The notes below the pieces were generated by a model. The model made no database searches and had not been told where the DNA came from. It saw nothing but the letters and a program-made list of their open reading frames with translations. From contig CAJXVC010000001.1 of NCBI GenBank assembly GCA_913060975.1, positions 248,001 to 312,000 on the forward strand: a stretch of 64,000 nt of DNA, read 5' to 3'. The position numbers and the translations under genes were made by a program. This stretch comes from an uncultured Gammaproteobacteria bacterium (GTDB lineage: Bacteria; Pseudomonadota; Gammaproteobacteria; Pseudomonadales; Pseudohongiellaceae). Of this stretch, positions 41,971-52,630 are shown one piece after another. How positions within the stretch are numbered: position 1 is the stretch's first letter; every line of letters begins with the position of its first letter.

Positions 41971-44571
41971 TCAAGCAGAATTGCGCGAGGCGTTAATGTT
42001 ACCGAACAAGCTACGCACAACCATCTTTTCATAGACTCGGGTCTGTTCTTTGTCTTCATCGGCGCTGCCAGCATTCTGACGAATTTTCATCAATGCATAT
42101 TGCTGAATCAACAACAGCGGCAGCACCACGCGTTGACGCAGTGCAATGCTGTAACGACTACTTGGATTGTCTTCCAACAACACAGACTGACCAGACAGTT
42201 TCAATACCATTGCTTTGCTCAGCTCAAACTCGTCATGGATCATGCCCCAGAATTCACCGAATTTGGGATCATTCTTCATGTAGGCAGTTAGCATAAAATT
42301 GGATTTGCACATGCTCTGCATGCTGTTTTCGATAAGCGCCGCGAAGAAACGTGAGTCGCGATACAACGCCTGACATTCATCCCATCTGCCATTGTCTTCC
42401 ATCGCCCTGAGCGCCGAACCGAGGCCATAGTAGCCCGGTACATTTTGCTTGAGCTGCCCCCATGCGCCGACAAAAGGAATGGCACGCAAGTCTTCAAACT
42501 TCAATTCGCTTTGCCCGCCACGTTTGGCCGGACGGCTGCCGATATTGGATTGCGCGTAATAATGCAGCGCGCTCATCTCCTCCAGATACGGCAAGAACAA
42601 ATCATGCTCTTTGAAGTCGACATACTTTTGATAACTGTCGGCAGCCAATTGCTCGATCAGCTCACGCTGCGGCGTAGTGAGTTCGCGCTCTGGTCGATCA
42701 TAAAGGTTGTTCTCCAATCCGGCCGCGATCAGCTGACACAAATTGAAATGGGCAGCGCCACGGGTCCCATAATAAGAGCTGATGGTCTGCCCTTGCACAG
42801 TTAGCTGAATCGCATTGGATTCAACCTGCTTGCCAAGCGCCGAATAAAATTTGTAAGTATTGCCGCCACCACGTGCGGGTGGACCACCGCGACCGTCGAA
42901 GAAAGTCACCTCAACACCTGCTGCACGTGACGACGCGGTAATGTCTTCCTTGGCACGATAGATCGCCCAGTTAGCCATCAAGTAGCCGCCATCCTTGGTG
43001 CCATCAGAAAAGCCCAGCATCACGGTTTGTTGATCACTACGTTGCGCCACGTGTTTGCGGTAGTCACTAACCGCATACAACTCAGCCATGCTCTCGCCGG
43101 CCGCGCGCAGATCGTTTACAGTTTCAAACAAGGGCACGAGATCGACAGTAAGCTGTTCGTCCTGCCAGCCTGCCAATCGGAACAGGGCAACCAGGTTTGC
43201 TATGTCGCGTGCGCCCCGGCAATTACTGATGATGTAACGGTGGCAGCCAAGCTCGTCATTGCGTAGTTGGATATCCTTGATCGCACGCAGAGACTCTATC
43301 GTGTCTTCCATGAGCGGGTCATCGAAAACATCAAGGGCCACGTCACCCTTGATATTCAGCAACTGCTCTATTTGCTGTAGCGGTTGCAGCTCATCAAAAT
43401 CTTTACTGATCAGGATTGGGTATTTGGCCAATATGGTCTCAAGCAGGCGGCCAAGCACCCGTGAATCCTGGCGAATATCCAATGACGCAAAATGAAAGCC
43501 GAAAATGCGCAGCTTGCGCTTGAATGCAAGCAGCTGGTCGAGATACAGGCCACGATGCTTCTCGCGAATAATGACTTCCAGTTTATCCAGACGCTGCGTT
43601 ATCTCATCTATACTCGCAAAGCATTGCTCGACCTCTCCGGCCAGCTCCAGATAAAACTGGTGTTCGATAGCTTCCAGTTCTTCATACACTTGTGCAAAAC
43701 TGAGATTGCGTTTCAGGTCTCTGACGTTCTGGTGATAACAAGCAATCATATTGGCGCGCAGTTTTTCTGAAACGCGTCGCGTGATGTCGGCAGTAACAAA
43801 GGGATTGCCGTCGCGGTCTCCGCCCGGCCAGAAACCAATGCTGAGAATCCCCTCGCTGGTTTCCTCGTTGACGCCCGGTACATCGGCGAGTGCATCGAGG
43901 ATGTCGCCAAACACTGGGTAGAAGATGTGTGTTAAATACCAGCTCAACTGCACCGCTTCATCGTAGGGCGACGGCTTGTCCTTTTGATAAAAAGGCGTAT
44001 TACCCAGCTGCTGCAATAAATCGCGTACACGTGCTGCGTCATTGCGTTTGATGGCACGCGTCAGATCCGTGATGATGCCGAGCACCGGGCCTGGATAGAA
44101 CTGGGTTGGATGCGCGGTAAGGATGACGCGACTACCGAACTTCTTGAGCAACTCACTAAAAGGTGCCTGCAAGCGATCGTTGCTGACCTGTTCCAACAGT
44201 TTGTTGAGCTGGTTGTGGGTTGCTGTCTGATGCACCTGATTGAAGGCGGCGTCTTCCAGCGCATCGATCAGTACAACCTGCCGTTCAACATACTGAATCA
44301 CCTTGAACAGGAAATTGACCTGCTCTTTTTCGCTCATTCCAGCACGATGCACCTGCATGAAATCATCGATGATCTGCATGGGGTCAGCACCGGCATCAAG
44401 CCCCTGACTCGCTGCTTCGTCCAGCAAGGGCAGAAGCAAACCGGTCTGTTCCACCGCGTCGAGCTGCAGAGTCAGAAAAAGACTGTTATAGAGTTGATAC
44501 TTGAGTTCTACCTGATTTTCGTAGGCTTCTTTAATGACTTCCTGTTTCACTACTTCCTGATCCTGAGCCAT
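41971..44571 (-). CDS. ppc: Phosphoenolpyruvate carboxylase, divergent type
   Basis: An 866-aa anaplerotic enzyme making oxaloacetate from PEP and bicarbonate. Catalytic-site segments are LTAHPTQFYPG (His loop), GGDRDGNPFVTADIT, VMLGFSDGTKDGGYLMANW and FFDGRGGPPARGGGN. These differ from the E. coli forms (HPTEI, YSDSAKDAG, FHGRGGSIGRGG) and look like the PEPC type I know from Bacteroidetes and some other bacteria. The C-terminus ends NINASRNSA rather than the usual NTG. The frame extends to 44667, but MAQDQEVV is the likely start. Confidence 0.93.
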   Translation of the reverse strand: MAQDQEVVKQEVIKEAYENQVELKYQLYNSLFLTLQLDAVEQTGLLLPLLDEAASQGLDAGADPMQIIDDFMQVHRAGMSEKEQVNFLFKVIQYVERQVVLIDALEDAAFNQVHQTATHNQLNKLLEQVSNDRLQAPFSELLKKFGSRVILTAHPTQFYPGPVLGIITDLTRAIKRNDAARVRDLLQQLGNTPFYQKDKPSPYDEAVQLSWYLTHIFYPVFGDILDALADVPGVNEETSEGILSIGFWPGGDRDGNPFVTADITRRVSEKLRANMIACYHQNVRDLKRNLSFAQVYEELEAIEHQFYLELAGEVEQCFASIDEITQRLDKLEVIIREKHRGLYLDQLLAFKRKLRIFGFHFASLDIRQDSRVLGRLLETILAKYPILISKDFDELQPLQQIEQLLNIKGDVALDVFDDPLMEDTIESLRAIKDIQLRNDELGCHRYIISNCRGARDIANLVALFRLAGWQDEQLTVDLVPLFETVNDLRAAGESMAELYAVSDYRKHVAQRSDQQTVMLGFSDGTKDGGYLMANWAIYRAKEDITASSRAAGVEVTFFDGRGGPPARGGGNTYKFYSALGKQVESNAIQLTVQGQTISSYYGTRGAAHFNLCQLIAAGLENNLYDRPERELTTPQRELIEQLAADSYQKYVDFKEHDLFLPYLEEMSALHYYAQSNIGSRPAKRGGQSELKFEDLRAIPFVGAWGQLKQNVPGYYGLGSALRAMEDNGRWDECQALYRDSRFFAALIENSMQSMCKSNFMLTAYMKNDPKFGEFWGMIHDEFELSKAMVLKLSGQSVLLEDNPSSRYSIALRQRVVLPLLLIQQYALMKIRQNAGSADEDKEQTRVYEKMVVRSLFGNINASRNSA

Positions 44572-44986
44572 CGCCTGCCTGCGCTCTGGAGCGAGCCTTG
44601 TCAGGGATTGGCTGTTAAATGTCTTAGGGGCAGAGGCACACGCTGCTGCCGGAGTGAATTGTCTCACTCCACACCTAATCTATCGACATCTCCGCCAATG
44701 GCAATAGGATGACATCGGGCCAAGGGTAAGAATTACGTTGCTCAGTGCTTTATACCAATGCACAGGGGTGTTCTAATCGCCCTGCTCGACCTGTGCTCCA
44801 GCGCCAACAGCGAATGCCGGTGGTTTTAGGAACATTGAAAATACTGGCAATAGTCAGAGTCTTGCAGACTTTGAAGGTCTTGAGGGTCTTGAAGGTCTTA
44901 AAAGTGCGCCAGGAATTAAACCGAGCCCAAGAGAAGCCAAGTACAGCCAGAATAACGATCGAGAAGGTAAGCAGAGCGCACTACGA
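44572..44986. other. Region between ppc and the small membrane protein gene
   Basis: About 415 bases. The first ~95 could encode an N-terminal extension of ppc. The remainder carries a 9-bp tandem repeat (44873-44899) and no convincing gene. An 81-codon plus-strand frame here gains its Lys/Val/Leu pattern from the repeat. Confidence 0.45.
44873..44899. repeat. 9-bp tandem repeat, three copies
   Basis: GAAGGTCTT, GAGGGTCTT, GAAGGTCTT in tandem, with degenerate flanking copies (GAGTCTTG upstream). Confidence 0.75.
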
Positions 44987-45544
44987 ATGAAGCACCGCCA
45001 AGTCACCACAAAACCGTCAATAGACGGCCAGGACACAAAGAATCCGGATATGCCCCGAAGCCAAGCAGGAAAGACCACAAACCAACCTTCAATTGCCTAC
45101 CACGTAGCCCGCTGCGCGCCATTTCGCGCCATCAGCGGCCTATTCGCATTGGCCTTCCCCGGCTTGCTCTGGGCTGCACAGGCCAATGACGCCGCCGGTA
45201 ATGCAGAGCTGATCTGGAATCTGGTAATTGCCGCCACCGTGCTGGTGTTCTCCCTCGCCAGTGCCGTCTTGCCGGTTGCTGCGATCCGCCAGTGGCAAGG
45301 CGCCTGGCGCATTTCCGCTATTCTGCCGCTGCTGGCTTTATTGGCGTGGATCGCCCTGATTGCGATCAGCAAGAGCATCGATGCCGACAGCCATCGCTTG
45401 TGGCCCTTCGAGATCTTTGCCTGGTCCATGCTCAACATGATTTACATGGTCTCCGCCATGACCATCAAGCGTATCTTCGAAAAGGCCGATCAGGAGAAGC
45501 TGGAACTGGCCAGGCAGCAGCAAGACGGCAGCAATCACAGTTAG
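44987..45544 (+). CDS. Hypothetical inner-membrane protein
   Basis: A 185-aa product, not recognised. After about 45 hydrophilic residues come four hydrophobic segments (around residues 48-62, 75-100, 110-126 and 140-158), followed by a charged C-terminal helix (KRIFEKADQEKLELARQQQ). The coherent TM pattern supports a real gene; the start is uncertain and Met22 or a nearby codon is possible. No family or operon partner is evident. Confidence 0.55.
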   Translation: MKHRQVTTKPSIDGQDTKNPDMPRSQAGKTTNQPSIAYHVARCAPFRAISGLFALAFPGLLWAAQANDAAGNAELIWNLVIAATVLVFSLASAVLPVAAIRQWQGAWRISAILPLLALLAWIALIAISKSIDADSHRLWPFEIFAWSMLNMIYMVSAMTIKRIFEKADQEKLELARQQQDGSNHS

Positions 45545-45742
45545 AATGGTATTCAGGAATGTGCGGCAACTCGTTGATACTTAATACTGTTAACGACCAC
45601 TAACATGGTGTAATCCTGCTCTGGCTGCTGGCGCAGTCAGGCCAGACCTATTCTGGCTGTTCGGCTCTGTATCTAGATCTTGTAGATAGCCTCAATAGTT
45701 AGACCTTTTAGTTAATCCGGCCTCTAGCGTGTTCAGAGCTAA

Positions 45743-46048
45743 TTAGTTTTCCTCAGCCCAGGCCTCAAAGCCGCCGTCGAGGCTAAATGTTTCATCAAAA
45801 CCCTGCTCGGCAAAGTAAGCTGCGGCGCTCTGGCTCATGTTGCCGTGGTAGCACACGACCAATAACGGCTGATCGAGTTCCGCCTCATTGATGAATTCCT
45901 GCACATTGCTGTTATGAATGTGTTTGGCGCCCTCTATATGACCGCCGGCATAGGACTCCTCGTCGCGAATGTCGATGATCTGGAGCTTGCCGTCACTGCT
46001 GGTCATTAAATCCCGGGCTTGCTGACAACTGATTCGCGTAAAACTCAT
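45743..46048 (-). CDS. glpE: GlpE-like thiosulfate sulfurtransferase (rhodanese)
   Basis: A 101-aa single-domain rhodanese. The active-site loop is CYHGNMSQSA with catalytic Cys near residue 65, closely matching GlpE (CYHGNSS). IIDIRDEESYAGGHIEGAKHI is the CH2-A type motif. ATG 46048 is chosen over upstream in-frame starts since homology begins at FTRISCQQA. It transfers sulfur from thiosulfate to thiol acceptors such as thioredoxin. It is divergent from the HTH-cyclase gene. Confidence 0.92.
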   Translation of the reverse strand: MSFTRISCQQARDLMTSSDGKLQIIDIRDEESYAGGHIEGAKHIHNSNVQEFINEAELDQPLLVVCYHGNMSQSAAAYFAEQGFDETFSLDGGFEAWAEEN

Positions 46049-46259
46049 GATTATTTGGCCTGACTCCTGATGGTTAATGCTAATTTTTGAAAACGATATA
46101 GTGCCTGTCTCGCAATGTAGCGTGGCAGCAGTGGTCAACCCACGGCCGACCATGTCAGCGCGAGAGCAATACTCTATCAGACTCTCCGGTCAACCTGCTC
46201 ACTCAACCACAGGAAATTCCTGCCAGCCACCGCCTCATGTTCATTGCAGAAGCAACTCT

Positions 46260-46270
46260 TAGACTGTCTA
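46260..46270. promoter_or_regulatory. Palindrome TAGAC-t-GTCTA
   Basis: A perfect 5-bp inverted repeat with one central base, 114 nt before the HTH-cyclase start codon. The same TAGAC-N-GTCTA core is found upstream of cysH (31114-31126). Half-site TAGACAG recurs at 46291-46297. Confidence 0.5.
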
Positions 46271-46290
46271 GCTGTCTTACCCTACAGCCC

Positions 46291-46348
46291 TAGACAGCTT
46301 AGTTATACTGTTTGACTTCTCTTGGACAGCCTAATTATACTGCCTGAA
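46291..46348. repeat. Two 26-bp direct repeats spaced 32 bp (operator-like)
   Basis: Units 46291-46316 and 46323-46348 match at 20 of 26 positions; shared cores are GACAGC and TTATACTG. The 32-bp period is three helical turns, so bound proteins would lie on one face of the DNA. The second unit covers the -10 of the promoter at 46312-46341. Confidence 0.65.
46312..46341 (+). promoter_or_regulatory. Probable promoter of the HTH-cyclase gene
   Basis: TTGACT (46312-46317), 18-bp spacer, TATACT (46336-46341). It overlaps the direct repeats, so occupancy by a repressor or MerR-type activator would directly control it. Confidence 0.6.
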
Positions 46349-46383
46349 CCACTCGGCAATTAACGCGAAAAACAGGCACTATC

Positions 46384-48000
46384 ATGCTGAATTCAAAGCA
46401 ATTAATGGAAGTTACCGGGATATCCAGAGCAACCCTGAACAACTATGTTGCCCAAGGCATTCTCCCTAACCCCGTGGTTCGTGCGCCCTCAGGCGAGCCC
46501 GGCCGGGCCACCCGCTTGGGCTATTTTGATGAGACCGCCGCTGACATAGTCAATCAGGTACAGCAACTCAAAAAAGAGGGTCTGAGCATGGCTCAGATCG
46601 CGGACCTGATTGGTACAGGGAGCGCGTTAGCCAATGAACAGGGTGCGGCGCAAAACGCCGCTGGAGCCGAAACATCAATCGCGCAGCGCGGCACACCCCG
46701 TCTGCAATCTACCTCTTCCCCCACGCCAGCGCCTGCCAGCCCCTTTTCGCCCCGCTCTGCCGGTTCTACACAACAGTCCGCACCGATCAATCTCAACAAT
46801 CTCAACTTTGAAGAATCCACTCAGAGCTTCCCCGGGCCAGCCTACATGGTCAATAACAACTTCGAGCTGATCTGGTGGAACGACAAGGCCACCAGCGCGT
46901 TTTTCCAGGGTCAGGACAGCCTGTCTGGCAACCTGGAGTCTCGTAATCTGCTGAAAATGCTGTTTACCACGTCCTCGGCCCGAGACCCCGACACCATGCG
47001 CGACTTGCTCAAGCCCCATTTGGCGGCCGGCAAGCAGCGCTTGACCCAGCAAGCACTGGTCAAGATTTACTCGGCGCTGAATGCCGAACAATTGAATATT
47101 TTCAATAATCTGTATGAAGAAGTTGAAGCGCTGGGTAAAGAGCCTGTGGTGCACTTCCCGACTATTCTGCCAGCGCCCCAAGGCGGCCATCGTGACGCTT
47201 CCCTGTTCAATCTGTACGTGAGCTTTTACCGAGAAGGCATTTTGTTCGCCTATAGCCCGGTGCAACTAGCAGACGACTTCCTGCTGAAATTCCTTGGCAA
47301 GCGCGATCACGTCATCAATGAGCTACTTAACAAGCGCAAACCCTGCCTGACCAATGTCGCTGTCATGGTGGCCGACATCCAGGATTCGCGCCGCATTTGT
47401 TCGGAATTGCCCGCGGAAGAGTATTTCGAGCTAATTAACAATATCTGGCAGGAAAGTGAGCCTATCTTCCAGAAATACTACGGAACCTACGGCAAACATG
47501 CTGGCGACGGCATGGTTTACTATTTTTTTCCCCGGCCGGAGTGTGATTACAAACTCAATGCCATTCGTTGCGCATTGGCGCTACAGCAGATGATGCGTAG
47601 CATCACGCAGGATTGGCAGTCCCGTAAAGGCTGGTTCAGTGATCTGCATCTGAACATCGGGCTGGATGCAGGGCAGGAATGGTTTGGCAGCTTCCATGCC
47701 GGCGCACACGTGGAATTTACCGTGCTGGGCGAAACCGGCAACCATGCTTCCCTTATCAGCGACTTTGCCCGCCATGGCAGCATCTGGGCGACCAAAAACA
47801 TGGTCAACCAGATCCCCTCGCCGACGCGTCAGAAGATCAAGTTTGGCATCGCCCGCCAGACTCAAAGCCAGGAATCCTTATTCGTAAATGACACTTATGC
47901 CAGCCTGGGTTCCTTACTGGAAGATGAGCGCGAAAGCGGCAACAAAGTCATGGATCTCGGCATGTTGCCCGTCACTGAAATCCGCGGTGTTGACGACTGA
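46384..48000 (+). CDS. MerR-type HTH + PAS-like + class III nucleotide cyclase-like fusion
   Basis: A 538-aa protein. Residues about 3-75 form a MerR-type winged HTH (LMEVTGISRATLNNYVAQGI ... GLSMAQIADLIG). A low-complexity linker (80-140) leads to a PAS-like segment (about 150-195, AYMVNNNFELIWWNDKAT). Residues about 322-500 resemble a class III adenylate/guanylate cyclase: metal Asp331 (VADIQDSRR), Lys371 and Asp375 (KHAGDGMVYYFF), and FTVLGETGNHASL with Asn453. The transition-state Arg expected four residues after that Asn is Leu457, so activity is doubtful. No TM segment, hence cytosolic. It could be a DNA-binding sensor using a degenerate cyclase domain to bind a nucleotide. Confidence 0.82.
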   Translation: MLNSKQLMEVTGISRATLNNYVAQGILPNPVVRAPSGEPGRATRLGYFDETAADIVNQVQQLKKEGLSMAQIADLIGTGSALANEQGAAQNAAGAETSIAQRGTPRLQSTSSPTPAPASPFSPRSAGSTQQSAPINLNNLNFEESTQSFPGPAYMVNNNFELIWWNDKATSAFFQGQDSLSGNLESRNLLKMLFTTSSARDPDTMRDLLKPHLAAGKQRLTQQALVKIYSALNAEQLNIFNNLYEEVEALGKEPVVHFPTILPAPQGGHRDASLFNLYVSFYREGILFAYSPVQLADDFLLKFLGKRDHVINELLNKRKPCLTNVAVMVADIQDSRRICSELPAEEYFELINNIWQESEPIFQKYYGTYGKHAGDGMVYYFFPRPECDYKLNAIRCALALQQMMRSITQDWQSRKGWFSDLHLNIGLDAGQEWFGSFHAGAHVEFTVLGETGNHASLISDFARHGSIWATKNMVNQIPSPTRQKIKFGIARQTQSQESLFVNDTYASLGSLLEDERESGNKVMDLGMLPVTEIRGVDD

Positions 48001-48199
48001 CAACCCGCATGTCGGAGGTTAGATGGACTTTTGCATTCGAATGTTTTGGGCATCGCCCAGCCTTCGTTAGTCCATTTTTCCTGAGAGATTTGCCCGCCCC
48101 TGACCACAATCTACACAAACAGCCTTGATCCAAGGCGCGAAGCCTGCACTGATTTCCAATTACAAACTACTGTATTTTTACTCTGTTCCCATCTGCTTT

Positions 48200-50023
<1,824 letters not shown>

Positions 50024-50127
50024 TCAGATATCCCGGCTCACCAGGATCGCTATTCCTATATGTTTCATTTCAAAATTGGCTTCACCAAATTGTTTGTGGC
50101 CCAGGTTGGCTAGTCGAATGTTGCTCT

Positions 50128-51582
50128 TTACGCAATCATAGCAGCGCCGAGTAGCAGGTAGTAAGCAATTCCTGGCAACGCACTGACAAAAATCACCGGC
50201 AACATTCCCACCTTGAAGCGTAATATGGCTATTAATGCACCCAGAGCCAGTACGACACTGACGACTTGGATACTGCCCCATCTGGGAACTAGTAGTTGCA
50301 TGCCAAAGGTTCGAATCGTATCCACCTCGCCGAAGGCGACATGTAGCGCGAACCAGATAGCCAGGTTCAGCATGACGCCCACTACAGCGGCAGTTACAGC
50401 CGACAACGCCGCACTCACCGCCTGATTCCCCCGCAGCCCTTCCACGTAGGGTGCGCCCAGGAATATCCACAGAAAGCACGGTATAAACGTCACCCACGTC
50501 GCCAGAATTGATGCCAGAATACCCGCCGTGTAGGGATTGAGCAGACCGGCATCCCGGTAAGCTCCCAAGAAGCCCACAAACTGTACCACCTGGATCAGAG
50601 GGCCGGGTGTAGTTTCGGCCATGCCCAGGCCGTCCAGCATTTCGCCAGGCGCAAGCCAGCCATAATTCTGCACGGCCTCCTGGGCCATGTAAGCCAAGAC
50701 CGAGTAGGCGCCACCGAAGGTGACGATCGCTAACTTGCTGAAGAATAGCCCGATCTGGGTAAATACATTGTTATAGCCTGCGGCCACGAACAAAACCACA
50801 AGGGGTGTGAACCAAAGCGGTAGCCAGACCGCAAGCACCTTGAGTGCCCGTTTGCGCGTTGCCCTGGTGTGGTGGGCGGCACCACCATCCATCATGGCAT
50901 CGATTGTCCGTCCGGCATTTCCGGGTGTGTCATGCCCTTTGATGACCGCGAAACGCTCCGGGTCCACATACCGTCCCAGCAGACCGAACAGCCCGGCGGT
51001 CAGGATCACGAGCGGAAAGGGCATGGCAAAGAAGAAGATTGCAACGAAGGCGGCGGCTGCCAATGTATACATATAAGCATTATTGAGGGCGCGTTTGCCG
51101 ATTCGGATAACTGCCTGAATCACGATCGCCACTACCGCGGCCTTGATGCCGAAAAACAGCGCCTGCACCAGGCTTGCTTCCTGGAAGCCGGCATAGAGCA
51201 CGCTCAACGCCAGTATGCTCAGGAATCCTGGGAGCACAAACAGGCCGCCTGCAGTCAACCCGCCCTTGACGCCATGCAGCAGCCAGCCAAGGTAGGTAGC
51301 CAGTTGCTGGGCTTCCGGCCCGGGCAGCACCATGCAGTAGTTCAGGGCATGAAGGAACCGGCTTTCACTGACCCATTGCTTCTCATCCACCAAAATACGA
51401 TGCATGACTGAAATCTGCCCGGCGGGCCCGCCGAAACTCAGGATCGCGACCCGCAGCCACACGCGCACGGCTTCCCCAAACGAAATTTGATGACCAAATT
51501 CGCTGTGAATGCCACCCGACAACACTGTTGTGTCTCGCTGAGCCGTGTAGGGTGGCGAGGTCGAGTGGGGGGACTCCGGCAT
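50128..51582 (-). CDS. chrA: Chromate transporter ChrA (two-domain type)
   Basis: A 484-aa inner-membrane protein of the CHR family, long-chain type with duplicated halves. Half one has LRVAILSFGGPAGQISVMH and LPGPEAQQLATYLGW; half two has FFSKLAIVTFGGAYSVLAYM and ETTPGPLIQVVQFVGFLGAY. ChrA exports chromate driven by the proton gradient, conferring resistance. An interdomain hydrophilic loop (about residues 215-255) is His-rich (DGGAAHHTRATRKR). It lies 31 nt downstream of the SOD-like gene, likely cotranscribed. Confidence 0.94.
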   Translation of the reverse strand: MPESPHSTSPPYTAQRDTTVLSGGIHSEFGHQISFGEAVRVWLRVAILSFGGPAGQISVMHRILVDEKQWVSESRFLHALNYCMVLPGPEAQQLATYLGWLLHGVKGGLTAGGLFVLPGFLSILALSVLYAGFQEASLVQALFFGIKAAVVAIVIQAVIRIGKRALNNAYMYTLAAAAFVAIFFFAMPFPLVILTAGLFGLLGRYVDPERFAVIKGHDTPGNAGRTIDAMMDGGAAHHTRATRKRALKVLAVWLPLWFTPLVVLFVAAGYNNVFTQIGLFFSKLAIVTFGGAYSVLAYMAQEAVQNYGWLAPGEMLDGLGMAETTPGPLIQVVQFVGFLGAYRDAGLLNPYTAGILASILATWVTFIPCFLWIFLGAPYVEGLRGNQAVSAALSAVTAAVVGVMLNLAIWFALHVAFGEVDTIRTFGMQLLVPRWGSIQVVSVVLALGALIAILRFKVGMLPVIFVSALPGIAYYLLLGAAMIA

Positions 51583-51613
51583 GATGACTTACTCTTATAT
51601 GCAAATAGCGCCG

Positions 51614-52342
51614 CTACGCTCGACTACGAGCTGTGTCAAGGCGTTGGGCCAGCGTGTCCCAGTGAATATTACGGACAAAAGCGTCGATATACCGCCCCGC
51701 TGCAGCGCCATAATCCATGTGATAGGAATGTTCATACATGTCCAATACCAGGATCGGCTCGACATAAACTGGACAGTGCAAATGGTCCGCCATCCAGTAA
51801 TTCTCTAATGTACCGAGATGGTGATTCCATGCCAGCATGACCCAGCCGGAGCCGCCCCCCAGCCCCGCGGCGATGCGGCGAAACTCCCGCTCCCATCGGT
51901 CTGTGTTGCCAAAGGCGACAGTTAATGCCCGGTCCAGTTCGCCATTACGACCGCTTGGAGGCGCCATATTGTCGAAATACAGTTCATGCAGGACGACGGA
52001 GCCGGTGCGCATCAGGTGTTCGCGCTTTAAGTCGTTATAGACGAAAGCGGGAATATCATCATCTTGTAAGGCAGCTTCCAAGCGAGTCTTTATGATATTG
52101 AGCGCGCGGACGGAGCCAGCGTAATTATTCTCCCAATGAGAGACAATGATGGCCTCGGATATCCCGTCCAGTTGATCGGGCTGAAAATTCAGCGGTTTGA
52201 TAGCTATATCCGCCGCAAAGGCCGAACCGACACTGGCAAGTGTCACCGGCCTTTGGGCGCGTGATTGATGTGCCCCGCTTGCCAAGGCGAGAGCGAAGGT
52301 GCCAGCACCGATTACTTTCAGGGTGTCACGTCTATTTGTCAT
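51614..52342 (-). CDS. Tat-exported Fe/Mn superoxide dismutase-like protein
   Basis: A 242-aa protein. ATG 52342 has GGAG 6 nt upstream and yields a twin-arginine signal (TNRRDTLKVIGAG) followed by a hydrophobic stretch, so it is exported folded. The SOD fold shows ligand-like residues: His in SHWENNYAGSV, His in VVLHELYFDNM, and Asp/His in LVLDMYEHSYHMDYG. The usual HYGKHHQTY-type segment is replaced by HWENNYAGS, so the gateway Tyr34 position appears to be Ser and His30/31 are lost. It may act as a periplasmic dismutase with altered chemistry or on another substrate. It precedes chrA. Confidence 0.85.
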   Translation of the reverse strand: MTNRRDTLKVIGAGTFALALASGAHQSRAQRPVTLASVGSAFAADIAIKPLNFQPDQLDGISEAIIVSHWENNYAGSVRALNIIKTRLEAALQDDDIPAFVYNDLKREHLMRTGSVVLHELYFDNMAPPSGRNGELDRALTVAFGNTDRWEREFRRIAAGLGGGSGWVMLAWNHHLGTLENYWMADHLHCPVYVEPILVLDMYEHSYHMDYGAAAGRYIDAFVRNIHWDTLAQRLDTARSRA

Positions 52343-52540
52343 TGTTTTCTCCGAAAAAAATACCAATTATTGTAACTTCCAGCGAAAGCCCTACTACTGA
52401 TCTCTAGCAAGGCTTAGGGTATCAAATTGCAGAATCTGAAAAAGCCAGACAGTCCTGACGAAGGTACGGTTGAATACTTTAACGAACAATGACGGCTTCT
52501 AACGCCAATCGATTGGCTTTCTATATAAATGTCAATATCC

Positions 52541-52630
52541 AAAGTTTCAGCGATACTATCAGTGCTGCCAAATTCATTAAGCCCAAAAGTTTCAGCGATA
52601 CTAGTCAGTGCTGCTAAATTCATTAAGCCC
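52541..52630. repeat. 44/45-bp tandem duplication
   Basis: Units 52541-52584 and 52586-52630 differ by one inserted G and one substitution. Both begin AAAGTTTCAGCGATACTA and end AAATTCATTAAGCCC. Confidence 0.9.

Larger units (their letters stand above)
46049..46383. other. glpE / HTH-cyclase divergent regulatory region
   Basis: 335 bases without a gene. The 3' 120 bases hold a palindrome, two imperfect 26-bp direct repeats and a sigma70-type promoter, listed separately. Confidence 0.6.

Noticed and set aside
44745..44990. 81-codon frame overlapping the start of the small membrane protein gene
   Set aside because: The ATGA overlap is tempting, but its Lys/Val/Leu repetition comes from the 9-bp repeat and no domain or ribosome-binding site is seen.
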